Assembly: GCA_013350335.1 (NCBI GenBank)
Contig: CM023540.1
Span: 32,715,175-32,779,174, forward strand
Source: Chimonanthus salicifolius
Lineage: Eukaryota; Streptophyta; Magnoliopsida; Laurales; Calycanthaceae
Length of the DNA: 64,000 nucleotides
Direction of reading: 5' to 3'
Shown: positions 47,758-58,308 of the stretch, piece after piece
Position numbering within the stretch: position 1 is the stretch's first letter
Layout: the number at the start of each line of letters is the position of its first letter
Position numbers and translations under genes: made by a program
Notes under the pieces: generated by a model
Told to the model about the DNA's origin: nothing
Seen by the model: the letters and a program-made list of their open reading frames with translations, nothing else
Database searches by the model: none

Positions 47758-48354
47758 TCACTCCTTTAAAAACAACCAATGAGGGACCTTCTTTTCAACG
47801 GACTTTTCCACGATGGTATCAAGTGTAGGCTTCCACGCATTGCCTGAAAGCTGCCTACTGAAATACTCCGGCCTCTCGCTGAAACACTCCGGCAGGAGTT
47901 CCGGTGCTTTAGTCTCTTCTTCTTCCTCTTCCAAAACTTTTCTCCTTGAGACAACCCCTTGTCCTTTCATCACCCCACCGGCTGGGCACATCAAAGCAAG
48001 CAAAGGTAGAATAGGCCAATGGCCTGAAAGACCCGATAAAGACCCGGATCGCAATACCAACCTGGCCTTGGCCACAATTCGACGACCTTCATTGGCTGAA
48101 AGCGACCACCCTGCCTTCCCTCGTTTCATTGGTAACATTACATAAGCTTTCTCCATATCCAGCTTCTGATCGGCAGGCAACGGGCTCAATCGGTTGTGGG
48201 CCTCTAGGGAGCGCAATTCGACGACAAAATGTTGTGGGTGTTCGAGCATGAGCTCGGCAACTGCCAACGGGCTGTTGAACTCTTGGATCGTGCCATCGGA
48301 AAGTATGAGTTTGCCAGCCATCTTGCAAGTCCGATGTGAGAAATAGTTCCCCAT
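47758..48354 (-). CDS. PADRE/DUF4228 domain protein
   Basis: Single-exon gene of 198 residues. The start at 48,354 gives MGNYFS, the Met-Gly-Asn opening typical of this plant family and a fit for N-myristoylation, so a membrane-edge location is likely. In-frame codons extend upstream to 48,486 but encode an unrelated hydrophobic leader that is probably 5' UTR. Family features: KLILSDGTIQEF near residues 14-25, an AELMLEHP stretch, YVMLPMKRGKAGWSLSANEG near 93-112, then a low-complexity acidic run (EEEEEE) and a conserved-looking C-terminus. PADRE proteins respond to pathogen and abiotic stress; the biochemical role is unknown. A further in-frame Met lies at residue 12 (MAGKLILSDG). Most long frames on the opposite strand are shadows of this gene. 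Confidence 0.88.
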   Translation of the reverse strand: MGNYFSHRTCKMAGKLILSDGTIQEFNSPLAVAELMLEHPQHFVVELRSLEAHNRLSPLPADQKLDMEKAYVMLPMKRGKAGWSLSANEGRRIVAKARLVLRSGSLSGLSGHWPILPLLALMCPAGGVMKGQGVVSRRKVLEEEEEETKAPELLPECFSERPEYFSRQLSGNAWKPTLDTIVEKSVEKKVPHWLFLKE

Positions 48355-48519
48355 GATAGGAGAGCAGAGGGAGAAGATTATGAAATAGAAATTGGAGGTG
48401 AATTGAATACTGTATGGGGCTATATTCAGTATGGATGATAGAAAGAGGTGTGAACAGTATGAAAAATCAATTGAAAATGGTATCAATTTAATGAATTCAT
48501 GGCTTTCTTGGGTTATGAT

Positions 48520-48531
48520 TTATATTTATAT
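48520..48531 (-). promoter_or_regulatory. TATA box of the PADRE gene
   Basis: On the minus strand the sequence reads AATATAAATATAAAT, about 165-175 bp upstream of the chosen ATG. This implies a transcription start near 48,490-48,500 and a 5' UTR of about 140 bp. Position and sequence are the only evidence. Confidence 0.5.
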
Positions 48532-49629
48532 TTGTAATAAAAAAAAGGGAAGGGATGTGTTTGTTAAACTGCTCCATCCCTGTGAGATGGGTGCGGTGGA
48601 CTTGGTAATGAGGCAGTCTAGGAGTTGGTGACTTAGGTCTGACTCTTTCAAACAATAATAATCATGTAATTGGAGGTTTAGTTCATTTTTAATTTGAGTT
48701 AGGTTGATTGAGATGAGTAAAATGATATTTGGGTCCGGTCACTTGATCAAACATAAAAATTCTGTGTTGGGTTGGGTAGGGGTTTTTTTTTTTAAAAAAA
48801 AAAAAAAATCTGTTACCCATTACCACAACTACTATGGTTATGTATTTGGAAGTTCTGTTGATCTATACCACTGATCGATCTAGTGGGGCCTACAATGGAT
48901 GAACCAACAGTAGTCTCTACGTTTGTTTCTAGAGCATGAGCTAAACCAATTGACGTCTAGGATTGCATGATCAACTGGTTCTTCTCCAAATCATTAAATT
49001 TGGGCATTGTGTACTGTATATTTAATTAATCATCTCAATCATTTGGTAAGCTAGTATTTGATGTAAGCTAAGTATATGACTTATTAAAAGAGGTGGTAAT
49101 GAGTCTAAAAGTTTTTCTTTAAACATATGGTCCATCAAAAATTATTTTGATGGAATTTATCAATTCTCTTTTTTAACTCTTCAAATTTAATCTGTTTATT
49201 TTTTTAATCTTTAAAAATTATAGCCATTAAAAAAGCACTTTAATTGATTTAATAAAAGTGATTTCCAATAGGTCATGTACTAAAAAAACTTTTTACTTTT
49301 CTCTGATTGACTGAACACCACCTCATTTAATGGGCTTCCCCACGGAGTAATATGCATAACACCAGTCTGCACATTTCAACATCTCCTTTCTTCTACAATA
49401 GAATAACAGAGGCTGGATTACTGGACAGTCTGGATTTGAAATCAGACAACCTAAGTTTATGTACGATGGTGAGTCTTGATTAGCTATTGATGAAGCTGTG
49501 CTTCAACAAATTAGAGTTGGTGTCTATTAAATCTTGAGATTGTGATTTATGACTAAGCTGAGCCTCAAATCACCTGATAAAAAATAATCCTTTGATTTGG
49601 TAGAAAAAAAGAAGGAAGATTGGGCAGTA

Positions 49630-50090
49630 AACCTACTACAAGACCTTCCTCTCAAACTAAATTTTGTACTAAGTTGCATAGATGTGTCACATCAGCTCTA
49701 GGATTGAAACTTAAGTGCGTCAGACTGATTTTTAAGAAATTCAACCTAACCTATATAAAAATTATTGAGCCCAACTCTACTGGACTCGAATTGCTCAACT
49801 CAATTCAATCCAAATTCTTGACCCGACTTAACCCAAATGCTGAACAGAATTGCTGGTCTGACTCAATCGAAGTACTATACTAAATTTTTTGAATGGATCA
49901 GGCTAGATCAATTTAAGTCGAGTCAGATTAATTTTAAAAAAATTGACTCGACCCGTCTCAATTTTAATTTGAATTTTTTTCTTCAAACAAGCTGACTCTA
50001 ATTTAAAAATGTAGAACTCAACCCACTTGATTTCTCAATCGGGTCATGTGGGTCGGGTTAATTCAACCCAAATTTCACCCAGACAACTAA
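49630..50090. repeat. degenerate CTCGACCCGA-word stretch
   Basis: Irregular recurrence of GACTCGA, ACCCGAC and CAACTCAA words with spacing near 10-15 bp. The same word set occurs at 46,700-46,985 and briefly at 10,350-10,400. It looks like a decayed minisatellite shared by several loci. Confidence 0.5.
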
Positions 50091-50562
50091 GGTATTAGTG
50101 GGACAAAACTTTACTATTCATTTGGAAGAGGTTTTAAGAATAATAAACCAATCTGATGAACTTATAAAAGTAAATTAAAAAAGAAAATAAGATATCAACT
50201 AATATTTCAAGATTTATAAGTCAGATACAGAGACAATATTTTCAATCCAATCTGATATTTAAAATTTAGTTTCATATCAACTATTTGCAAAACAGTCCTC
50301 AACCAGTCAACCCTTTTTGATCGCCTTCACCTACTGGACTCAAAGAAAAGGTCAAACCAGGTTTTACTGACCCTTACTTAATATTGAGTTATGGTCCATG
50401 ACATGTGTATTTTGATGAGTCTTTCAATAAATAATTATACTTGACCTAAGCAGGGCAATAAGGACTTGTCCTAAGTTTGCATTTTATATGAAAATAAGTA
50501 GCTACAGTAAACTAACCTCTAAAGCCGTCTGACTTTTAAGATAGTTCGTTTATCAAAAAACA

Positions 50563-50563
<1 letters not shown>

Positions 50564-50593
<30 letters not shown>

Positions 50594-50594
50594 T
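50564..50594 (+). repeat. (ATT)n microsatellite
   Basis: About ten uninterrupted ATT units. Confidence 0.95.
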
Positions 50595-52138
50595 TATTTT
50601 TTCTCTTCTCTTTTATTGAAAATGTCATTTTTCATTGTTCACTATCATAGTAAAATGGTTGGAACATTATAACATTATATTATGTTATTACGATATACAA
50701 AAGCAGTTTGAGGCGACGGTTGAACCCAATTAAATTAAACCATCATAAAAACAGTGTTATTAACAGTTCAGTTTTTATATAATTGGTGTCATCTTAGTGT
50801 TAGATTTTAAAGATCACCACCTTCGTTAAAATCACTGATCGCTTATATCTAAATTAGTTTTATGAGTTCTCTTCTATACTTCTATTCTACGGTATAAACT
50901 CTAAAATTATTGGACATTAAATAGAAGAGTGTTTCCTATCTCAAATAGGTTGGCTTTATCTCAGATTTTATTATATCTGGTACTCGGATTATGTTGGGAG
51001 AAGTGGGTCAGGTTTTGGGTGTTGCTTAAGAAAGTAGAAATAAATGGTCTGTTTGTAGGTATAAAAGTTTTATGTTTATCTAGGTTTGGTAACTTAAAAA
51101 GGGATATATTACCAAATACAAAATAGGGGGAGATAAGAAGAGATACATTTTATATCGCAAAGGTGCTATAGAATTGGAAAATACCATTGCTTTGCTGGAA
51201 TTCACTTCACCGAGACTCGAGCCCAGACCTAGACTTAAAAGTTCAGACTGAGCTTGATAGCCACGCAGACAGCGAGCACTGGTGAAACTGCCATTGTTTC
51301 TAATCTACAAATTCCTACACCAATGGAAAATACCCTACTTTTGAGTGCAGTTTGAACCACTGATTTACATAATTGAGAGAAACCAATTAAGTTCACCACA
51401 AATATCCAAATCAAACCCAAGAACCATCACAACCCACACTGAGTATGTGCATACTGCGGCCAAGGCCAAACTTTAACCTCAGGTCCTGTAGATGGTTTAT
51501 ATCCACCAAGTCCATGGAGATTTTTATATATTCAAGTCGATTTCTCATTAATCATCTCACAGAGCCTCATATAGTCTTTTCATCACCTCTGGAAAGACTC
51601 AATTTGATTTGCATCCAATCTACCCAAGTGTTCTTTTCTTTTTAATCAAAGAAGGATTTCTCATCCACTACAAGTATTGGGTCATTGGCCCATAAATCAT
51701 TTCCCTTAGAACATTGTATATAAACAGACTCAACCTATATTGGCCATACACAAGCCGGCTACTCGAAATCTGCTGCTGATACATATCAACAAAGTTTCAA
51801 GGCCTTGCACACATTGACCAAATAAGTATCATTTCTCAGATTCTACGTGTAACTGTTGGTCAAAATCTAGAACTACAAAATCAGGATTTCCCAAAGTTGA
51901 GATACCAGAACAGTACAAAATCAGAGAATAAGAATCCAATTGCTTGCTTTGACAATTAAAATCCAATGAAAAGTACATGATCACTTTACAGCAGTGATTA
52001 AATAACCGTTCATGACATGTTTGGTTCATTGGTATCAATTAAAAAAAAAAAAACACATGCATGCTCCCAGTCATATGAGTTGCAAAAGCAGCTTTCATAA
52101 AATCTAAATGGTATCAGTTCGGGTGCACCTGTCCAAAA

Positions 52139-55100
52139 CTACTTGATGTACTGTGACACCCATTTGAACCCATCACCATAGCCCATCTTGCGGACAATAC
52201 TGCACATGAAGACTTCAAGTGGCCGGACATTGGATTCAGTGACGCTCACCTTTCCTTTCCCAGTTGTGAAGTTGGTCAGGCCCAAGTGGTAGCGAAGCTC
52301 CTCCTCCGATGCCGCATACGGGATGTCAATCTTGTTCCCCAAGATGAGGAACGGAACGGTTGCAAGGGAGTCGTCGGAGAGGAGGCCATCCAGCTCCTTC
52401 TTCGACTCCGCAAACCTCTCTTTGTCAAAGGCGTCAACCAGGTATACTACAGCATCCACCTGCACAACCATTTATTTCTCATAATTATATAAGATACACT
52501 GTGCAGCACTTGTGGTCTCCATTAGATGGATCAACCTTTTCTAGAGATAAAATGGATGTATAATGACTACAAAGAAATATCTAACAGTGGAAATTTCAGT
52601 GAAGCTTCTCGAAATTTTGATTTCTCTAGATACTAACAAAAAAAATAACATACTTAAAATACTAATATCTGGTAAACTGGTCAAATAGTTCAAAGTTTTT
52701 AGCTAAAATTTCATTGAAACATCACAGTATCCTCGTATGCAGCCAGTATATCAAAAATGTCCTCAGGATAGTCTCAATCATTAAGTCATCACAAGAATTT
52801 CATGTACGTCCAAAGTATACCAATGTAATCTGCTAATAATATTGTAGGTATGGAGCAATGCACAAAGACCATTCTGCCAAATGGAACAGTGGACAAAAAA
52901 GTTGGGTTAATCATGTGGAAATCAGTCATAAAAGAAACCAAAGGATAGACATTCTGGAGGGTGCAATTAACAGTTACAGATAGAGACACAGTGACAGACG
53001 GACACACATGCACATCTCTGCATTGTGCATATTCCTGCTTACATGGCCGCTGAATCCCAATTTTCCACATATCAAATATTTCCAACAGAATAAATTTCAA
53101 AGATGGTAAAGATGTCTCAGTAAGACCATCCCATTATAATCATATGAACCTATGCTGCACAACAACAAGAAAAAACAAAAAAAGGGCCTTTTTTTGGAAA
53201 TGACAACAAAGGGAAATCTATCTCCTAAGATAAACACATCCTTTGAACTGCAAAGCAAATTGCATAAGAGGATAAGCCATGTCTAGACCATTTCAGAAGT
53301 ATTGAATGGCACTCATGTCCATTTGATCATTAGAGTTTCAGTCAAGGCCACAGTGTGTTCTTCTAACAAATACAAACAAACGAGGCAGATACAGGATATG
53401 AAAGCAACCACATAAATTAAAACCACTGATGAAGTAGAAAAAGAGCATTAAGGTCACCCATGCAAAAATAGAAACCCGTTCTTCCTGAATACCCCCCTCC
53501 CCCCACCCCAACTTAAGACAAAAGGATTCCCTTAAGAACCCCATTTACCAAACTCTTGTGAATAGCTTCAACATTGATTCTTTATGGACAGAGTAGCATT
53601 TGAACTTTTCAACATGTAATTTTACCAATTACATTTTCTTAGATTGCTTAAAGATGTCGGGAATTTAATTCAAAGCCTTAGGAAGTTTTGACATTTCTCA
53701 TTTAGTTCCATGACAGGGTGGTGAGTGCTATACAAAGAAACGGAGACATACAAGTGAAAGGTTCTCATAGAAGCCTCCTTTAAGGTTAGTACTCAAAGCA
53801 TAATTTTCACTGGGTAAACACCAGGGAGAGCAGCTTTGTCCATGGTGGAGCTTCCAGCTTTGTTTGAGAGCATCTTTATTTCTAGTCGTTTAAGAAATGC
53901 ACCTTACGTCGTTGAAGGCTTGAAGATAATTCGAGTACACCTTAATATAAGGTTGAGGAAAAACATCTGACATTGCAACATTACAAATGGGACTTGCCTT
54001 TAGGGATGTTTCATTACCCACAAATTTCTAGTAGTGTATGAGGAAATTAGTCACTGGTCACCAGTTAGGTAGCAAATGGCAAAATAACCAGAACCATAGT
54101 TAGGTAGCAAGGTTAGTAGCCATTAAAATGGAAAGTCCTACTATCATGTTTTGTTTGACCAACCCCCACATACAACATAAAATAGCATTTTCCAATTACT
54201 TATTGATTTCCTTAGAAAGTGGAGAGATTAGTTACTGGTCGGTAGAAAGGATTCTTGGTTAGAACATGGCAGTGAATGGCAAAACTTTCATGGAAAAAGA
54301 GAGCCCAACTCCCCACTGTAAAAAATAATTCTAGCATATGTGGGGAAAATCAGATCATCTCCACCATTGTATAATCCCTCTCTCCTAGGGAAATGATCAT
54401 TGCATAAACAATCTCCTTAGGTGGAGTCCTCCAAAAAAGCTCCAAAAAAGTTGTGCGCTTTTTAATAAGTCTCCTTGTGTGCCACTGCCCCGTGTCTTGC
54501 AACATGAATAGTTATTTATCAAGGCAATTTAAGGAAGTAAAGTGTTCTTGTTATATGTTGTGGCTGAGAACATTGCAAGGCGTGAATCACATCTTCCCTT
54601 GAGATTAAAAATAACAGTAGAATGAATTGATATAAATCCACATTCATAAAAGCTGGCATACACAACCTTCATTTTGCAAATACAATTACAATTTCAGAAA
54701 ATAAGATGCCTTTAGGGTAAATGAATGTTCTACCTAAAAAATCAAAAGATGTAAAACAGAGTTCCTAAAACAATGTAGGAACAACAATTAACTAAAGAAA
54801 TATACAATTATCAAGAACAGATCTTAGCACATTAATTGTTATTTATGTAATCACTATAACAAGTCCTAATGTATCAATCTTCTAAAAGGAATTAAAGGAA
54901 TGAACTACCAATCAATCCAATTGTTCCAATGGCTCAATTTGAAAAGTAGATGAATGAATCACTTCAATCAACCAAATGTGTAAGTGAATGAAAACAGGCA
55001 CATATATCTGTTCAAAAATATGATAATGAATAGAACCTTTGCATAGTAATCTTTCCAGACCCGGCGGGCAATCTGATGCCCTCCCAAGTCAAAAGCTTTG

Positions 55101-55644
55101 AACTTGATCTTCCCAATACTCAATTCCTCCGATGTTGGATATTGTGTAGGCTGATGTTGGACCAATCTCTGTAAAAAAAAAATTAAGAAAAGAATATAAA
55201 AATAAGGCCACGAGGCAATGCAATGAAAAATAAGGTAACAGCTATAATATAAAATACGAAAAATTACACATTTTCAAAAAACAGAATTAAAAACAATAAA
55301 TATTGCATGACATTCATATTTTGAGGCAGAAGATGCGCAAAAATCACAGGGAAAATGTAAAAAAGGAAATCTAATATGAAGATTTTTAGCCTTAGAATTT
55401 CGGGTTTAAAAATTGAAAATCTAAAACAATTTCGGAAAAAAGGGAATATATACGAACGGTCCATGGAAACTCAACACCAGAATGATAGAAGCTCCAGAAA
55501 TCATCAGATCCAAACCTCGTCTTTCAGCATATGAAGTAGCGTCGTCTTTCCGGCATTGTCAAGTCCTAAGAACAAAATCTTCGCCTCTTTTTGCCACAGA
55601 CCGAGCGAGGCAAGGACGCCGTAGAACCAATCAAAGAGAAACAT
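52139..55644 (-). CDS. SAR1: SAR1 small GTPase (COPII coat), three coding exons
   Basis: Exons 55,644-55,516, 55,168-55,037 and 52,459-52,139 join in phase 0 with GT-AG introns and give 193 residues, the normal SAR1 length. SAR1 in its GTP form inserts its N-terminal helix into the ER membrane and recruits SEC23/24 to start COPII vesicles. Visible motifs: N-terminal amphipathic [12 protein letters not shown]-loop GLDNAGKT (27-34); switch-I PTSEEL (54-59); DLGGH (70-74) with the SAR/ARF-type His74; NKID (129-132); CSIVRKMG near 173-180; C-terminal SQYIK with no prenyl Cys, as expected. The start is fixed by the MFLF motif; an upstream in-frame Met at 55,698 is not family-like. Intron 2 is long (about 2.58 kb) without a recognised insertion. 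The gene looks intact. Confidence 0.97.
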
Positions 55645-55686
55645 GATCTCCGGCAAAAAATTGCGCCCGATCCGAACAGATCTACC

Positions 55687-55742
55687 AAATCCAGACAACT
55701 GACAACGGAATTCGGTCCAGACAAACTGACGACGGAATTCGG
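55687..55742 (-). repeat. imperfect 27-bp tandem repeat in the SAR1 5' leader
   Basis: The phrase ACGGAATTCGGTC with the preceding CAGACAA/ACTGAC context occurs twice, about 43-100 bp upstream of the ATG. The two units differ at a few bases. Confidence 0.75.
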
Positions 55743-55923
55743 TCGGAAAACTTAGCAGATCAGAGATCTGAAGTCTCCGCCGCTCATACCTCTCGCTCTA
55801 CGCCGTATAACCGCAAAACCTCAGGCGACGGAAGGATAGAGAGTCGAGCAATGGCAAGAAACCCTAGAGAGAGGGCGGGAGGGAGGGATGAAGAGTCTCC
55901 TGATGCCCGTATATTTGCGGGCA

Positions 55924-55957
55924 ATTTATATAGTAAGGCGGGATTCTGCTTACGTCA
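55924..55957 (-). promoter_or_regulatory. SAR1 core promoter: TATA box and ACGT element
   Basis: On the minus strand CTATATAAAT (55,933-55,924) is a near-canonical TATA box about 280 bp upstream of the ATG. Just upstream is TGACGTAA (55,957-55,950), a bZIP-type ACGT element, and two CCAAT words follow at about 55,957-55,970. Together they suggest transcription starting near 55,895. Confidence 0.65.
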
Positions 55958-56039
55958 TTGGTCGAATTGGGCCGTGGTCCAGCTCACCTCCTCTGTGGAC
56001 CCATATGCTTACCCCGTTGGTGGATCAGAATCATTAATT

Positions 56040-58064
56040 TAATTTCTATATGGATGCAGCTCATTTCAGACTAAATTAACTCACTGAGTTAAAGGAATTT
56101 TATTCTTAGTTTATGTAAAAATAAATAAATTTTTAACATGTCACATTTTAGAAGTATCAAACTCAGTAAATTGTAATAAAAATAGACCAAACTTATATGT
56201 CACTCCTTCAATTAAAATTAATCACAAGGTTAATTTTGATGGTAAATCTAATATTTAGAAATAGTCTTTGGTCCTACATACCAGTAATCATCTAAGTCTA
56301 AATTTGATGAATAAAAATTACCTTTTGCCTCAAATCAAATTACTATTTTTTAATTTTTAAATAATTTTCTTTTGACTCAATTAATCTACTCAATTTAAAG
56401 TTGTAGTAAATTTCTATTGAGTTTGAGAACAAAATTGATATTTAAAATTCAATTTACTGAAATTTCATTTGAAAAAAAGGCCAATAGAGCCAAAACATTG
56501 ATTGATTTTTTTTTTTTATCTATTGAAGATATAGTTGTCAATTCCATTTAAGAGGTTTAGCATTTCAATATTTCAGTTATTTTAGTGTTCTTTTAATTCA
56601 TTGACAAATTTTAAAAATATTAGAAAGTTCTAAAAATAGAAAATAAAAATAGCAAAGAATAGAAAAAATTTTACAAGATACTAAAATTTTAGAATTATAA
56701 AAATAGATTACTATTTACTGAACTAAGAAGATGTAGTTAATTAAGAAATATTTAGACTTAGTATAAACTTTAGATCCTCTCACACCCAACAAGTCACGTG
56801 AATTACATTCACTCAATTTAACGCAATTTTGACTTTTAAAATCAATTTTGATCTAACTTAATAACTTTTGATCTAATGTAAATTTCTAAAAGTTAAAAAA
56901 AAAAAATATAGTACAAACTTGTTTGAAGGGAACGTTAGTATTTTATTAGATTCATATTGAAATAAAATTAATAATTATTATTAAAGATTTAAAAAATCTT
57001 ATATATGAAAGAAAAAAATTATGAACCTCGTGTGACAGTTGGGTTATTGAGTACCATGTGCCAGATGGATCTGAAAGGTCACTGGCTTTTCTTGTTGGTT
57101 CACGTGGAAGTGTGGAAGAATGAAAAACGAATGGTTGGTGGAGTCGATGACATGTGCGGGGAAAATGCAGAGATCCACGTCTACATCAAAAGCAACAAAA
57201 ATTGGGCCCCAATTAAATTGGTATTTTTTTAGATAAATGATAAATAAATTGAAAACTTATGGTGATTTAAGTTTTACGTATGAATGAGTTCACTACTGCT
57301 AATAATAATAATAATGAAAAATTTTGAATCTCAATATCTAATAATTATTAATGATCTACCGTATTAGTTATTCGTGAGAATTATTCATCATTGAATTAAC
57401 ACAATATACGGTGAAAATTGCACGTACAAATAGTTGAAGAAAATTATCTTCTCAACCACACACAATTAGCAACATTGAAATAGAAAAAAGAAAAATCAAC
57501 AAAAAGAAACAAACTACAAAAAAGAGATTTATATAATTCTATTTCAATACGTCCATAGGATTCAAACCGATCAACTATACTCAAAGACAAAACAAAGAAA
57601 AACGATTGTTGTTACATGTTACAAATATTATGCTCTCACAAAATGACCATTTATACTGTTTGCAACCAGATCGACAGTACATCTCTGATGATCAGACTCC
57701 ACAGAACATAACAAGTTGATCCATTTTTACAGTCGTATAATTATCAGATGTCTCAGTTGTTGTACTAAAATTTTGGTATGCACTTGATTTAAAAGAGAGA
57801 AAAAGTAGATCTCACTAAAAATGTAAAGACAAGGGATAAAAATAATACAATAGATAGTAAGTTAATTATAGTTTATGATAGACTCACATGAAAGAAGTCG
57901 AACTCAAAAAGATCTTATTAATTATAGTTTATGATAAACTTACACGAAGAAATCGAACTCAAAAAGGTCGAAACAGATGGAGGGAATTGTGGATAACATT
58001 GATGATGATAATGAGATAAAAATAGATTGCATTGCTGCTCTAAAGTCTAAATAAATAGAAAATA
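56040..58064. other. AT-rich intergenic region; no gene seen
   Basis: Very AT-rich spacer between the SAR1 promoter and the 3' end of the lipoamide dehydrogenase gene. The one open stretch of note on the plus strand (57,005-57,232, 75 codons) has no family resemblance. A 40-50-bp phrase around TTAATTATAGTTTATGATA is repeated at about 57,861 and 57,918. Confidence 0.5.
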
Positions 58065-58070
58065 TTTATT
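58065..58070 (-). terminator. polyadenylation signal of the lipoamide dehydrogenase gene
   Basis: AATAAA on the minus strand, about 240 nt after the stop codon; a normal 3' UTR length for a plant gene. Confidence 0.5.
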
Positions 58071-58308
58071 CTCAAATTAAGCGTGTAATATAGTAGTAAT
58101 CATAGAACACAAACAACTAAAATGAGCACAAAATTGCTAAAAATGGTATGAAAAAAATCAGCCCCGCATTCTTCTTTAGAGACGGCATTCTCAACACCGG
58201 CGAGTCATCTGCTACCATGTGGCTGGCAAGAACATAAATGGGGGAAAACCATCTTCATATCCAAATTACGAAAGCGAAGACCTCAGCAAGCTTGCATTCT
58301 AGAGAATT

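Larger units (their letters stand above)
48640..52080. other. AT-rich intergenic region between PADRE and SAR1
   Basis: It holds a T-run/A-run palindrome (about 48,783-48,808), a degenerate stretch of CTCGAC/CCGACT words (about 49,630-50,090) like that at 46.7 kb, and an (ATT)n microsatellite at 50,564-50,594. The last few hundred bases (about 51,800-52,138) are likely SAR1 3' UTR, though no canonical AATAAA is obvious. No protein-coding gene is supported. Confidence 0.5.

Noticed and set aside
47813..48145. Plus-strand gene of 110 codons
   Set aside because: It lies wholly antisense to the PADRE gene and mirrors its codons.
52789..53100. Minus-strand gene within SAR1 intron 2
   Set aside because: The frame of 103 codons has no recognisable domain and lies in ordinary intron sequence.
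57005..57232. Small plus-strand gene of 75 codons
   Set aside because: No family resemblance, no promoter or partner exon, and the AT-rich setting makes chance likely.
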